The notes under the pieces: model-generated | The model's database searches: none | What the model was told of the DNA's origin: nothing | The model's input: only the letters and a program-made list of their open reading frames with translations | Shown: positions 1 through 10,257 of the stretch, piece after piece | Position numbering within the stretch: the first letter of the stretch is position 1 | Layout of the letters: every line of letters begins with the position of its first letter | Made by a program: the position numbers and the translations under genes | From: SSF14 sp046331245 | Lineage (GTDB): Bacteria; Actinomycetota; Acidimicrobiia; Acidimicrobiales; Microtrichaceae | NCBI GenBank assembly: GCA_046331245.1 | Contig: JAXLRH010000004.1 | Span: 186,001-250,000, forward strand | Length of the DNA stretch: 64,000 nucleotides | Direction: 5' to 3'

Positions 1-82
1 CGGGGAACGCGCTGTGGAATCTAGACGCCCACCCCCGGCGAGGGCCATGGGCAATCGTCGCGACCCGCTACCGTCAACGGCG

Positions 83-1180
83 ATGTCGGTCGCCTCGAAG
101 ATCCGCAAACGCTCGGCCCTGCTCGTGGAGATCGGGCGGCGGTTCCCGCTCCGCGGGCTGCTGCGGCAGCGCGACGCCTCCGCCGATCTCGTGTACTGGG
201 CCCATCATCGCTACCCCGACTCGTGGCCGGCCTACGTGGGGTCGGGCGACGGTGTGCTGAAGGACACCGCGCTCCTGAGCGCGTTGATCGAGACGGGCCG
301 TCCGTTCCGCGTGGTGTCGGGTGTGGGCATCGGCGACGTCACCAACTCGACCATCGTGTACTGCATCGACGAGTTCAACCCGAACCGGGTGCTCGACTAC
401 TCGTCGGCCCTGATGGCGACGCTCCGTCAGCTCGAGGCGCAGGGCAACACCCTGTTCCCCTCCGCCGACGAGGCCGAGTTCTGGGAGAACAAGGTGTTCA
501 TGCACCGCCGGTTCGACGAGCTGGGCATCCGCTCCCCCGAGACGGTGGTGGTCGGCCGTGACACCGAGCTCGACGAGGCGCTCGCCGAGCTCGAACGCAG
601 GAGTGGCGCGGCGTTCGGGTTCCCGCTCCTCGTGAAGGAGCCGCACAGCAACAACTCCCAGGGCCTGCACACGGTCGCCGACCGCGCCGAGCTCGAGGCG
701 CTGCGCCGGACGTTCGCCGATGCCGGCGCCTACGAGTTCCTGGTGCAGCGGATCCTCGACATGCGCCGCGACCTGCGGGTGACCATGGTCGGTGGCGAGA
801 TCGTGCACCACTACTGGCGCATCAATCTGAGCGACGAGTGGATGCCGACGACGACCCGCAAGGGCAGCCAGGTCGACTTCGTCACGTTCCCCGAGCAGTG
901 GCGGGAGCGGATCGTCGGAGCGATGGACGCGCTGGGCCTCCGCAACGGCGCGTTCGACGTGTGCTGGGACGCCGACGATCTCGACACCGAGCCGTACTTC
1001 CTCGAGGTGAGCCCGGCGTACACGCCGAACCCGGCGCCGTCGCCGGCGTTCGCCGACCGGCCGTACAGCGACTTCAAGGCGCAGCTGCGCGGTCCCGACT
1101 CCTACACCGTGGGCTTCGTCGAGCTCGTGTTCGACCTGCAGCGACGCCTCGTCGCCGCCTGGGGCCTGGGCTCGCGATAG
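83..1180 (+). CDS. RimK-like ATP-grasp ligase-family protein
   Basis: About 365 residues. The middle and C-terminal parts look like an ATP-grasp fold: a Lys-containing nucleotide-binding strand (FPLLVKEPHSNNSQGL), a strand with FLVQRILDMRRDLRV, and a late metal/substrate strand (FDVCW...YFLEVSPAYTPNP) with the acidic Glu typical of RimK/carboxylate-amine ligases. Such enzymes couple a carboxylate to an amine through an acyl phosphate; the substrate is not evident here. It lies just upstream of a surface-sugar cluster, so a role in modifying a glycan or peptide is possible but unproven. In-frame starts exist at 14 (GTG), 47 (ATG) and 83 (ATG). I chose 83 because a TACCGT hexamer lies 8 nt before it, as in other genes of this window, and the extra N-terminal residues look like low-complexity noise. 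Confidence 0.75.
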   Translation: MSVASKIRKRSALLVEIGRRFPLRGLLRQRDASADLVYWAHHRYPDSWPAYVGSGDGVLKDTALLSALIETGRPFRVVSGVGIGDVTNSTIVYCIDEFNPNRVLDYSSALMATLRQLEAQGNTLFPSADEAEFWENKVFMHRRFDELGIRSPETVVVGRDTELDEALAELERRSGAAFGFPLLVKEPHSNNSQGLHTVADRAELEALRRTFADAGAYEFLVQRILDMRRDLRVTMVGGEIVHHYWRINLSDEWMPTTTRKGSQVDFVTFPEQWRERIVGAMDALGLRNGAFDVCWDADDLDTEPYFLEVSPAYTPNPAPSPAFADRPYSDFKAQLRGPDSYTVGFVELVFDLQRRLVAAWGLGSR

Positions 1181-1226
1181 CCGCCACGGCGGGTGGGGCG
1201 ATGCCGGGCCGAGTGCTCGCGCCAGC

Positions 1227-1232
1227 TAGCAT
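1227..1232 (+). promoter_or_regulatory. -10 box TAGCAT of a near-leaderless promoter
   Basis: TAGCAT ends 9 nt before the ATG of the ABC-F gene and no Shine-Dalgarno-like purine run lies between. Transcription would start within a few bases of the ATG. No clear -35 is visible. Confidence 0.4.
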
Positions 1233-1241
1233 CTGCTAACT

Positions 1242-3218
1242 ATGATCACCGTCTCGGGACTGGCCAAGGCGCATGGGCCGCGCACGCTGTTCCGTGACGT
1301 CACGTTCCGGCTGCTGCCCGGGCGCCGCATCGCGCTCGTCGGCGGCAACGGCGTGGGCAAGACGACGCTGCTCGAGATCGTCGTCGGCGATCAGGACGCG
1401 GACGCGGGGGAGGTACACCGCTCCAAGGACCTCCGGGTGGGCTACCTGCCCCAGGAGCTGTTGGTGGACCGCACGGGCACCGTCCTCGACGAGGTCATGT
1501 CGGGCGCCGACCACATCCGCGACCTCGCCGCCGACCTCGACGAGCTCATGGCGGCCATCGCCACCACCACCGGCGCCGAGCACGACCGTGTGCTCGAGGC
1601 ATACGGCGACGCGCAGTCCCGCTTCGAGCAGCTCGGCGGCTACTCGCTCGAGTCCGACGCGCGCCGCATCCTGGCCGGCCTCGGCTTCAGCGAGTCCGAC
1701 GCCGATCGGCCGTTCACCGAGCTGAGCGGCGGGTGGCAGATGCGCGCCGCGCTCGCCCGTCTCATGCTGGCGAAGCCCGACGTGCTGGTGCTCGACGAAC
1801 CGACGAACCACCTCGACACCGACTCGATCGGCTGGCTCGAATCGCAGCTGGCGGCCTACGACGGCGCCATCCTCTTCGTCAGCCACGACCGCGACTTCAT
1901 CGACGCCGTCGCCGAACGCGTCGTCGAGGTCGCCGGAGGCACGGCCACCGAGTACGTCGGCGGGTTCGCGGAGTTCATCGTGCAGCGCGAGGAGCGCCTC
2001 GCGAGCGTGCTCGCCCAGGCCAACCAGCAGCAGCGCGAGCTCGATCGTGCCAACCAGTTCATCGAGCGGTTCCGGTACAAGGCGACCAAGGCGCGTCAGG
2101 TGCAGAGCCGCATCAAGACGCTGGAGAAGCTCGAGCGGATCCAGGTGCCGGACCAGAAGGCGATCGTCGCGAAGTTCGGGTTCCCCGAGCCGAGGCGCAG
2201 CGGCCGCACGGTGGTGGAGCTCGAGGACGTCTCGGTCGGCTACGACGGCGAGGCGGTGCTGACGGGGGTGAACCTCGTGGTGGAACGCGGCGACAAGCTG
2301 TCGCTCGTGGGCCCCAACGGCGCCGGCAAGTCGACGCTGCTCAAGCTCCTGCTGGGCGACCTGCAGCCGATGTCGGGCACGTGCACCATCGGCAACAACG
2401 TCGACGTCGCCTACTTCGCGCAGCACCAGGTGGAGTCGCTCGACCTCAGCCAGACGGTGGCGATGGAGTTCGCGGCACGCGTCGGCACCGACCAGCCGAA
2501 GGGGCGAAACCTGCGCACCGTGCTCGGCTCGTTCGGCTTCTCGGGTGACGCGGCCGACCGTCGCATCGGGGACCTCAGCGGCGGGGAGCGCACGCGTCTC
2601 GCGCTCGCCGTGTGCATGGCGAACCCCGTGAACCTCCTCGTGCTCGACGAGCCCACCAACCACCTCGACCTGCCCAGCTGCGACGTCCTCGAGGACGCGT
2701 TGAGCGCCTATCCGGGCACGGTGCTGCTGGTCTCCCACGACCGCCACCTCATCCGGTCGGTCGCGCACGACCTCCTCGAGGTGCGCAACGGCGTGGTGAC
2801 GCTGCACTCCGGCGTGTCCGAGAGCGTGCTGTCGCCGAGCTTCTCCGGCGGGACGGCCGGACCCGGCTCGGCGCCGGCGAAACCGGCGAAACCGGCCAAG
2901 GCGGCGAAGGCGTCCAAGCCGGCCGCGCCGGCCAAGGGGTCCAAGGGCACCGCGAAGCAGCAGGGGAAGCCCGCCGGCGGGGTGCCCGGGGCGAAGGAGC
3001 TGCGAAAGAACATCGCCCGCATCGAGCGAGAGCTGGCGGCGGCGGAGACCGAGGTCGCCGAGCTCAACCGCCAGCTGTCCGACCCCGCGGTGTTCGGCGA
3101 CCACGAACGGGCAACACTGGTCGCGAAGCAGTTCGGCGAGGCGAAGGACCGCTCCGTGGCGCTCATGGACGAGTGGACCGATGCCTCCACGGCACTCGAA
3201 CAGGCGGGTCAACGATGA
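1242..3218 (+). CDS. ABC-F family ATPase (two ABC domains, soluble)
   Basis: 658 residues without membrane segments. Two ABC cassettes are clear: Walker A GGNGVGKTT near residue 34, signature LSGGWQMR and Walker B VLVLDEPTNHLD in the first; Walker A GPNGAGKST near 357, signature LSGGERTR and LLVLDEPTNHLD in the second. Between them lies the charged linker (KATKARQVQSRIKTLEKLE) that defines the ABC-F class. ABC-F proteins act on ribosomes as translation factors or antibiotic-protection factors, not as transporters. The C-terminal part has an Ala/Lys/Pro-rich stretch (residues ~545-580) followed by a predicted coiled coil (residues ~585-655), resembling the Uup/EttA-like C-terminal extension. 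Which subfamily it belongs to cannot be settled by eye. Confidence 0.93.
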   Translation: MITVSGLAKAHGPRTLFRDVTFRLLPGRRIALVGGNGVGKTTLLEIVVGDQDADAGEVHRSKDLRVGYLPQELLVDRTGTVLDEVMSGADHIRDLAADLDELMAAIATTTGAEHDRVLEAYGDAQSRFEQLGGYSLESDARRILAGLGFSESDADRPFTELSGGWQMRAALARLMLAKPDVLVLDEPTNHLDTDSIGWLESQLAAYDGAILFVSHDRDFIDAVAERVVEVAGGTATEYVGGFAEFIVQREERLASVLAQANQQQRELDRANQFIERFRYKATKARQVQSRIKTLEKLERIQVPDQKAIVAKFGFPEPRRSGRTVVELEDVSVGYDGEAVLTGVNLVVERGDKLSLVGPNGAGKSTLLKLLLGDLQPMSGTCTIGNNVDVAYFAQHQVESLDLSQTVAMEFAARVGTDQPKGRNLRTVLGSFGFSGDAADRRIGDLSGGERTRLALAVCMANPVNLLVLDEPTNHLDLPSCDVLEDALSAYPGTVLLVSHDRHLIRSVAHDLLEVRNGVVTLHSGVSESVLSPSFSGGTAGPGSAPAKPAKPAKAAKASKPAAPAKGSKGTAKQQGKPAGGVPGAKELRKNIARIERELAAAETEVAELNRQLSDPAVFGDHERATLVAKQFGEAKDRSVALMDEWTDASTALEQAGQR

Positions 3219-3361
3219 ATCGACGCACGAACCGTGGCGGGGCCCCGACACCGGGGGATAGGCCAAATTCCCCAACTTTTGCTTGCACTCTGTGCGTTCC
3301 ATCCTTCACCGTGCGGGACAGCATCGGAACGAGCTGAGATGTCACGAGGAGTGATTCGAAC

Positions 3362-4129
<768 letters not shown>

Positions 4130-4139
4130 CCGATCACGC

Positions 4140-4155
4140 CCGGCTCACGAGCCGG
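4140..4155. other. Short hairpin between rfbF and the next gene
   Basis: Perfect 7-bp inverted repeat CCGGCTC-AC-GAGCCGG in the 69-bp gap after rfbF. It lacks a T-run, so it may be an mRNA stability element or attenuator rather than a terminator. Confidence 0.35.
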
Positions 4156-4198
4156 ACGGCCCCCCACACGTCCCCCCGAACATGAAAGACACCCGACG

Positions 4199-5221
4199 AT
4201 GAAGGTTCTCCTCACCGGTGCCGATGGCTACATCGGCGTCCGCATGGGCCACTATCTCCTCGAGCGCGGTCACGACGTGACCGGCCTCGACTCCGGCTTC
4301 CACCGCGTGGGCTGGCTCTACAACACCGACGAGCAGCGCCCCAAGATGCTCACGAAGGACACGCGCGACGTGACCCTCGAGGACCTCCAGGGCTACGACG
4401 CGCTGGTGCACCTCGCCGAGGTGTCGAACGACCCGGTCGGCGAGCTCAACGGCGACGTCACCTACAAGATCAATCACGAGGGGAGCCTCCGGCTGGCGAA
4501 GCTGGCCAAGGAGGCCGGCATCGAGCGGTTCGTGCACATGAGCTCCTGCTCGGTGTACGGAGCGGCCGGCGAGCGCCCGTCGAAGGAAGGCGATCCCGTC
4601 GGCGGCCTCACCGCCTACGCAAAGTGCAAGGTGCTCATCGAGGAGAGCGTCGCGCCGCTGGCCGACGACAACTTCTCGCCCACGTTCATGCGCAACGCCA
4701 CCGCCTACGGCGCGTCGCCGCGCCAGCGCTTCGACCTCGTCGTGAACGACCTCGCCGCGAGCGCGTTCCTCACGTCCGAGATCCGCATGGCCTCCGACGG
4801 CACCCCGTGGCGTCCGTTCGTGCACATCCTCGACATCAGCCACGCCGTGGCCTGCGTGCTCGACGCGCCCCGCGACGTGATCCACAACGAGATCTTCAAC
4901 GTCGGCAACGACCGCTCCAACTACCAGGTGAAGGAGATCGCCGAGATCATCAGCGGCCTCATCCCCGGGTGCACCCTGGTGTTCGGCGACTCGAGCGCCG
5001 ACAAGCGCAACTACCGCGCCGACTTCACCAAGATCCACGAGCAGCTGCCCGGCTTCGAGTGCGCCTGGGACGTCGAGCGCGGCGCCAAGGAGCTCCTCGA
5101 CATCTTCGCCCGCATCGGGTTCACCGAGGACCTCTACGAGTTCCGCGGTCACACGCGCATCAAGCAGATCAAGCATCTGCTGGGCACCCAGCAGATCGAC
5201 GACGACTTCTTCTGGGTGTAG
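4199..5221 (+). CDS. NAD-dependent epimerase/dehydratase (extended SDR)
   Basis: 340 residues. The N-terminal Rossmann motif reads LLTGADGYIGVRMG (GxxGxxG), followed by the catalytic region SSCSVYG and Tyr-x-x-x-Lys in TAYAKCK, with the substrate-binding RPFVHILDIS segment: a standard extended SDR acting on a nucleotide sugar. Placed directly after the CDP-glucose-forming enzyme and before an RmlC-like epimerase, it probably dehydrates, epimerises or reduces a CDP-hexose. It is shorter and different in detail from RfbG CDP-glucose 4,6-dehydratase, so I do not assign that name. No separate 4,6-dehydratase is present in the window. Confidence 0.88.
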   Translation: MKVLLTGADGYIGVRMGHYLLERGHDVTGLDSGFHRVGWLYNTDEQRPKMLTKDTRDVTLEDLQGYDALVHLAEVSNDPVGELNGDVTYKINHEGSLRLAKLAKEAGIERFVHMSSCSVYGAAGERPSKEGDPVGGLTAYAKCKVLIEESVAPLADDNFSPTFMRNATAYGASPRQRFDLVVNDLAASAFLTSEIRMASDGTPWRPFVHILDISHAVACVLDAPRDVIHNEIFNVGNDRSNYQVKEIAEIISGLIPGCTLVFGDSSADKRNYRADFTKIHEQLPGFECAWDVERGAKELLDIFARIGFTEDLYEFRGHTRIKQIKHLLGTQQIDDDFFWV

Positions 5222-5258
5222 CCGTCCCGGCCGCCCCGACCCCCCAGGATTCCCTGCC

Positions 5259-5813
5259 ATGAAGTTCACCGAGCTGGCCGTCGCCGGCGCCTACTACGTC
5301 GAGCTGGAACCGAACACCGACGACCGCGGCATCTTCGCCCGGGCATGGTGTGCCACCGAGCTCGCCGATCACGGCCTCGAGGGCCACATCGAGCAGATGA
5401 ACATCTCGACGAACGTGCATCGCGGCACCATCCGGGGCCTCCACGTGCAGGCGCCACCGCACGGCGAGGCGAAGTTCTTCCGGTGCATCGCCGGCCGGAG
5501 CTTCCACGTGGTCATCGACGTGCGTCCCGACTCACCCACCTACGGCACCTACGCGGGCGTCGAGCTCGCGGCCTCGCGGTTCGACGCGTTGTACGTGCCC
5601 CCCTTCTGCGCCAAGGGCTACCAGGCCCAGGAGGACGGCACGGCCGTGCTCTACGGCGTGTCGTCGCCCTACACCCCGGGCGCCGAGACCGGCCTGCGCT
5701 GGAACGATCCGGCGTTCGCCATCGACTGGCCGATCACCGGCGACGACGTGATCGTCTCGGAGAAGGACCGGAACTGGCCGGACTGGCCGCATCCCGACAG
5801 GAGTACACGATGA
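5259..5813 (+). CDS. dTDP-4-dehydrorhamnose 3,5-epimerase-like sugar epimerase
   Basis: 184 residues, the normal length for RmlC/RfbC cupins. Key segments are GTIRGLHVQ with the catalytic His, CIAGRSFHVVIDVRPDSPTYG, and the LRWNDPAFAIDWP C-terminal core. The usual GFAHGF turn is replaced by FCAKGYQ, so this is a divergent member. In the CDP-sugar context it may epimerise C3 and/or C5 of a CDP-4-keto-6-deoxy sugar instead of the dTDP intermediate. The stop codon overlaps the next ATG (ATGA), indicating translational coupling. Confidence 0.88.
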   Translation: MKFTELAVAGAYYVELEPNTDDRGIFARAWCATELADHGLEGHIEQMNISTNVHRGTIRGLHVQAPPHGEAKFFRCIAGRSFHVVIDVRPDSPTYGTYAGVELAASRFDALYVPPFCAKGYQAQEDGTAVLYGVSSPYTPGAETGLRWNDPAFAIDWPITGDDVIVSEKDRNWPDWPHPDRSTR

Positions 5814-7093
5814 TCATCGTCGACACGGCACTGCAGGCACGACAGGACGCGGGCGACCCCGTGCGCGTCGGGCTCGTCGGATCGGGCTTCGCCGGCCAGG
5901 GGTTCGTCGATCAGGTGACCGGCCACACGCCGGGCATGGAGATCAGCGTGGTGGCCAACCGCACGCTCGACGGCGCGGCGCAGGCGTACCGCCAGATCGG
6001 CATCGACGACGTGGCCGTGGTCTCCACCGCCGCGGAGCTCGACGCCGCCATGGCCGCCCACCGTCCGGCGATCACCGACGACCCGACGCTGGTCACCGGC
6101 GCCGAGCGCGTCGAGGCCGTCGTCGAGGCGACCGGTGAGATCGAGTTCGGCTCTCACACGGCGATCGCCGCCATCGAGAACGGCAAGCACCTCGTGCTCC
6201 TCAACGCCGAGCTCGACTGCACGCTCGGTCCGATCCTCAAGAAGAAGGCCGATTCGGCAGGCGTCGTCTTCACCGACGCCGACGGCGACCAGCCCGGCGT
6301 GCTCATGAACCTCGCCCGCGAGGCGCAGATGATGGGCTTCACGCCGGTCGTCTACGGCAACATCAAGTCGCTCCTCGACCACCGTCGCACGCCCGAGACC
6401 CAGAAGGGCTTCGCCGAGGGCGTGTTCCAGCGGCCGAAGCACATCACCAGCTTCGCCGACGGCACCAAGATCGCCGCCGAGATGGCGTGCGTCGCGAACG
6501 CCACCGGGTTCGGCGTGAGCCAGCGCGGCATGGAGGGCCCGCAGTGCAGCCGTGTGGAGGAGGCCGCCGGTCTCTTCGACGCCGAGAAGATGTACCTCGA
6601 CGGCACCGGCATCGTGGACTACATCCTGGGCGCCGAGCCGAGCTTCGGCGTGTTCCTGCTCGCCTACTCCGACTCGTGGCTGCACGAGCGCTACATGAAG
6701 ATCTACAAGATGGGCGAGGGCCCGATCTACACCTTCTACCGGCCGTACCACCTCAGCCCGCTCGAGACGCCGCTCACCGTGGCGCGCGCCGTGCTCTTCA
6801 ACGACGCGACGATCACGCCGCAGGGCGGTCCCGTCACCGACGTGTCGGCGATCGCCAAGTTCGACCTGAAGGCCGGCGACACCCTCGACGGCGTCGGCGG
6901 CTTCAAGGCCTACGGCGTCATGGAGAACAGCCCCGTCGCCCGGGCCCAGAACCTGCTGCCGATGGGCCTGACCGACGGCTGCGTGCTCAAGCGCGACCTC
7001 GCCCAGGACACGCCCATCACGTTCGACGACGTCGAGCTGCCGGCCGGCCGCCTGTCGGACCGGCTCTGGCAGGAACAGCTCGCCGCCTTCTAG
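5810..7093 (+). CDS. NAD(P)-dependent oxidoreductase with C-terminal SAF domain
   Basis: About 427 residues. The N-terminal dinucleotide-binding region (VRVGLVGSGFAGQGF) and following segments resemble homoserine dehydrogenase, whereas the C-terminus (LLPMGLTDGCVLKRDLAQD) resembles the SAF fold of antifreeze proteins and sialic-acid synthases. Proteins of this composite type are known from actinobacterial sugar clusters, and a role in making a branched or keto-modified sugar is an inference from context. The start is fixed by the 4-bp ATGA overlap with the upstream epimerase and a GACAGGAG ribosome site; the open frame extends much further upstream but only as an out-of-frame shadow of that gene. 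Confidence 0.85.
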   Translation: MIIVDTALQARQDAGDPVRVGLVGSGFAGQGFVDQVTGHTPGMEISVVANRTLDGAAQAYRQIGIDDVAVVSTAAELDAAMAAHRPAITDDPTLVTGAERVEAVVEATGEIEFGSHTAIAAIENGKHLVLLNAELDCTLGPILKKKADSAGVVFTDADGDQPGVLMNLAREAQMMGFTPVVYGNIKSLLDHRRTPETQKGFAEGVFQRPKHITSFADGTKIAAEMACVANATGFGVSQRGMEGPQCSRVEEAAGLFDAEKMYLDGTGIVDYILGAEPSFGVFLLAYSDSWLHERYMKIYKMGEGPIYTFYRPYHLSPLETPLTVARAVLFNDATITPQGGPVTDVSAIAKFDLKAGDTLDGVGGFKAYGVMENSPVARAQNLLPMGLTDGCVLKRDLAQDTPITFDDVELPAGRLSDRLWQEQLAAF

Positions 7094-7128
7094 TCCTCCG
7101 CCCGCGCGGGTCGCCCGGGAGGGACACG

Positions 7129-8178
7129 ATGGACATCGAGACGATCCGCACGCTCACGCCGCTGGAGCCGCTGCCCTCGCGCGTCTATTTCGTGTGTCGC
7201 CACCTCGACCGCTGGGCCGACGTGCTCCGCGGCGACGACCAGGTGCCCGAGTCGCTCGACGCCGACCCCGACCGCGTCGTGACGCACGAGGACATGACGA
7301 TCGTGCAGACGTTCGTGAACCTCCGGCGCAGCGGCCTCGCCGTGCGGCTCGTCGATCGTGCCCGGCCCGAGGCGCTCAACGTCGTCAGCAGCATCGACCT
7401 GCAGATCAGCGACCACACGAGCCAGGCGTTCATCGTGGCGTTCCGCGGCGACTGGGCCCGCCCCGAGCTGTCCGACCTCACGCTGACGATGAACGCCACG
7501 GTCGCCACCCGACCCACCGAGTACGCCATGCCCCACTGGATCCAGACCGGCCTCGTGCCCCGCGATCCGTCCCGCGGCGACCGCTTGGAGCGGCTGGTGT
7601 TCAAGGGCGACCTCGTCAACCTCGACCCCCGCTTCGGCACCGACCGGTTCCGCGACGAGCTGGCGTCGATGGGCGTCGAGTTCGCGACGCAGCCGTACGT
7701 CCACGAGACGAAGTCGAGCGGGTGGCACGACTACTCCGACGTCGACGCGGTCCTGGCGATCCGGGCGATCCATCCCACGGAGCTCTCCACCAAGCCGGCC
7801 AGCAAGCTGATCAACGCGTGGGCCGCCGGCGTCCCAGCGATCCTCGGCAACGAGCCGGCGTTCCGTGAGCTGCGGCGCGACCCGCTCGACTACGTCGAGG
7901 TCTCGTCGCCAGAGGAGGCCATCGCCGCCGTCCGCCGCCTGAAGGAGTCGCCCGCCGACTACCGGGCGATGGTCGAGCACGGCACGACCCGGGCGCAGGA
8001 CTACACGAACCGGCGGGTCGCGGAGCGCTGGCACGACTTCCTGAGCGGCCCCGCCGAGACCGCCTACCGGTCGTGGCTCACGCAGGACCGCCGGCGGAGG
8101 GAGGCGGCGTTCGCTGTCCGCGCCGTCCGCCAGAAAATCAGCCTCTTCTCCTTCAAACGGCAGCAGTCGACCCGATGA
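7129..8178 (+). CDS. GT-B-like glycosyltransferase of unassigned family
   Basis: About 349 residues. The C-terminal half contains a typical GT-B donor-binding pattern: TKPASKLINAWAAGVPAIL, then NEPAFRELRRDPLDYVEV and a PEEAIAAVRRLKESP helix, as in family-1-like transferases that use a nucleotide sugar. The N-terminal half is poorly conserved to my eye. The ATG follows a GGGAGGGACAC ribosome site, 35 nt after the oxidoreductase stop, and the next gene begins 7 nt after this one, so it is part of the polysaccharide operon. Confidence 0.7.
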   Translation: MDIETIRTLTPLEPLPSRVYFVCRHLDRWADVLRGDDQVPESLDADPDRVVTHEDMTIVQTFVNLRRSGLAVRLVDRARPEALNVVSSIDLQISDHTSQAFIVAFRGDWARPELSDLTLTMNATVATRPTEYAMPHWIQTGLVPRDPSRGDRLERLVFKGDLVNLDPRFGTDRFRDELASMGVEFATQPYVHETKSSGWHDYSDVDAVLAIRAIHPTELSTKPASKLINAWAAGVPAILGNEPAFRELRRDPLDYVEVSSPEEAIAAVRRLKESPADYRAMVEHGTTRAQDYTNRRVAERWHDFLSGPAETAYRSWLTQDRRRREAAFAVRAVRQKISLFSFKRQQSTR

Positions 8179-8185
8179 GGGTCCA

Positions 8186-9169
8186 GTGAGTCCCCTCGTC
8201 ACGATCATCCTCCCCACGTTCGAGCGGGCCACCTACCTCCGTGAGGCCATCGACTCGGCGCTCGCGCAGACGTACGGCGACTTCGTCCTGTCGATCGGCG
8301 ACAACAGCCGCAACGACGCCACCGAGCAGGTCGTCCGGGAGTACGACGACCCGCGCATCGTGTACCGCCGGCACCCCGAGAACCTCGGGCAGCAGGGCAA
8401 CTGGCTCTGGCTGATCGAGAACGCGACCACGCCCTACGTGGCCTCCCTCCACGACGACGACGCGTGGACCCCCGAGTTCCTCGAGCGGACGGTGCCGGTC
8501 ATCGACGCCGATCCGACCATCTCGATGGTGTTCTCCGACTACGACCTCATCGACGGCGAGGGCCGGCTCATCCCCGACGAGACCGCGGCGCTCACGGCCA
8601 GCTCGCACCGCGACCGGCTGCCGGCGGGCCGCCTCGACCTGGACCTGCCCGAGGCGCTGCGCCTCGTCGCGGTGTGGAACGCGCCCCAGCCGGCGTACTG
8701 CGCGGTGCTCCGTCGATCAGCGGTCGTCGCCACCGAGTTCCCGGCGGCCATCGACCCCGTCTACGACATCTGGCTCTCGTACCAGATCGCCCGGCGCGGC
8801 GAGCGGTTCGCCTTCGTGCCGGGCAAGCTGACCCGCTACCGCTGGCACCCGGGCAGCTCGACCACCACCGGCTGGTCGGCGCCGGAGGACGAGATCTTCT
8901 CGCGCATCATCTGCGAGAACGCCGGGGCCGGCGACGTCATCCACGAGATCCAGGAGTACTGGGCGTCGATCCGATGGGGCCGCGCCACCCGCATGATGGC
9001 GTCGACCGAGATGCGGGTGCCCTCACGCATCGAGTTCAAAGCTGCGTCGCCCCACCTGCCGCTGCACAAGAAGCTGGTGAGCTCGATGGCCGCGCAGTCC
9101 GACCTCGCGTGGGACGCCCTCCGGATGGTCCGCTCGGTCGCGCACAAGGTGGCGCGAGAGGATCGGTGA
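8186..9169 (+). CDS. Family 2 glycosyltransferase
   Basis: 327 residues, starting at GTG. Opens with the GT2 pattern VTIILPTFERATYLREAIDSALAQTY and carries the metal/nucleotide-binding DxD in VASLHDDDAWTPEFLE near residue 94. Cytoplasmic GT-A transferase adding a sugar residue to a lipid-linked or polymeric acceptor. The C-terminal region is Arg/Lys-rich and may contact the membrane. Its TGA overlaps the GTG of the next glycosyltransferase (GTGA). Confidence 0.9.
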   Translation: MSPLVTIILPTFERATYLREAIDSALAQTYGDFVLSIGDNSRNDATEQVVREYDDPRIVYRRHPENLGQQGNWLWLIENATTPYVASLHDDDAWTPEFLERTVPVIDADPTISMVFSDYDLIDGEGRLIPDETAALTASSHRDRLPAGRLDLDLPEALRLVAVWNAPQPAYCAVLRRSAVVATEFPAAIDPVYDIWLSYQIARRGERFAFVPGKLTRYRWHPGSSTTTGWSAPEDEIFSRIICENAGAGDVIHEIQEYWASIRWGRATRMMASTEMRVPSRIEFKAASPHLPLHKKLVSSMAAQSDLAWDALRMVRSVAHKVAREDR

Positions 9170-10110
9170 ACGGGTCCTCGTCGGCCCGGCGGCGCGACGT
9201 CGTCGTCGCCGTCTGCACCTGCCGGCGCCCCGGCCCACTGCGACGTCTCCTCGACCGACTCACCGAGGAGGCGGCGCGCAGCGCGTCGCTCGTTCGTGTC
9301 GGCGTTGCGATCGTCGACGACGGTCCCGCCCGTGAGGCCGAGGCGGTGGCCGACGCGTTCGCCGACCGGTTCGAGCTCGGCGTCCGCTACTCGAGCACGG
9401 CGTCGGGCAACATCTCGACCGCTCGCAACGCGGCGGTCGACGCCGCGGTTGCGCTGGTCGGCGCCCTTGGCTGGGTGTGCTGCATCGACGACGACTGCCT
9501 TCCGTGCGACGGGTGGTTCGACCTCCTCTTCGCGGTGCGCGACGCCACGGACGCGGAGCTGGTCACCGGGCCGGTGCACGACGTCCCGCCCCCGGGAGCG
9601 CCCGCCTGGCTCACCGAGCAGCCGTTCCTCAACCTGATCGGCGACTACGACGACCTCACCGAGCCGCCGTACGGCACCGCCGCCAACATGCTGGTCGCCG
9701 CCGACTGGCTGCTCACCCATCCCGAGGTGCGGTTCCGTCCCGAGCTCGGCCGGATCGGCGGCGAGGACATGGTGTGGTTCGCCGACGCCCGCGCTGCCGG
9801 CGTGGTGCACCGGTATGCGGTCCGCGCCGAGGTCACCGAGCGGCTCCCGCCGTCGCGCGCCACGATGCGGTACCAGGTGCGCAGCAAGCTCTGGTTCGGC
9901 AACACCATGTACGTGACCAACCTCGAGGCGGGCACCCCGCCCGGTCGCCTGCTGCTCCGCGGTGCGAAGCAGTTCGTGACGTCGATCGTGCGCCCGCTGG
10001 TTCGCGTGGCGCACGGCGAGTCGCCGCAGGTGCGGTCCGCCGTGGCCACCGCGGCGATCGGCGTCGGCCTGATGTCGGGTCGATTCGGGGTCCGTCTCGA
10101 TCATCACTGA
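9166..10110 (+). CDS. Family 2 glycosyltransferase (paralogue A)
   Basis: About 314 residues. N-terminal DVVVAVCTCRRPGPLRRLLD, the acceptor-side NISTARNAAVDAA and the DxD segment WVCCIDDDCLPCDGWFD define a GT2 enzyme. It is clearly homologous to the gene at 11161-12135: both share NIS-ARN, VTGP, APAWLTEQPF/APSWLTDEPF, GGEDMVWF/GGEDMVFF and a C-terminal ESPQVR segment ending near a His-His tail. The start is the GTG overlapping the previous stop. The product probably acts in the same glycan as its neighbours. Confidence 0.9.
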   Translation: MNGSSSARRRDVVVAVCTCRRPGPLRRLLDRLTEEAARSASLVRVGVAIVDDGPAREAEAVADAFADRFELGVRYSSTASGNISTARNAAVDAAVALVGALGWVCCIDDDCLPCDGWFDLLFAVRDATDAELVTGPVHDVPPPGAPAWLTEQPFLNLIGDYDDLTEPPYGTAANMLVAADWLLTHPEVRFRPELGRIGGEDMVWFADARAAGVVHRYAVRAEVTERLPPSRATMRYQVRSKLWFGNTMYVTNLEAGTPPGRLLLRGAKQFVTSIVRPLVRVAHGESPQVRSAVATAAIGVGLMSGRFGVRLDHH

Positions 10111-10257
10111 TCCCCCGCTCCGGCAAGCGTTCCGTGCGCTCCGGCGCCCACCTGAGAGCGCTCCGTGAAACTTCCGAGGTGTGCTACCTGTCGCGAGCAC
10201 GCCGCCGATACGTTGACCTCGGCTCGCACCCCAGGGTGCACGACGAAGGATCTCCCC

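Noticed and set aside
1236..3302. Very long minus-strand frame opposite the ABC-F gene
   Set aside because: Composition is the usual His/Arg/Leu-rich shadow of a high-G+C gene; no start signal and no domain.
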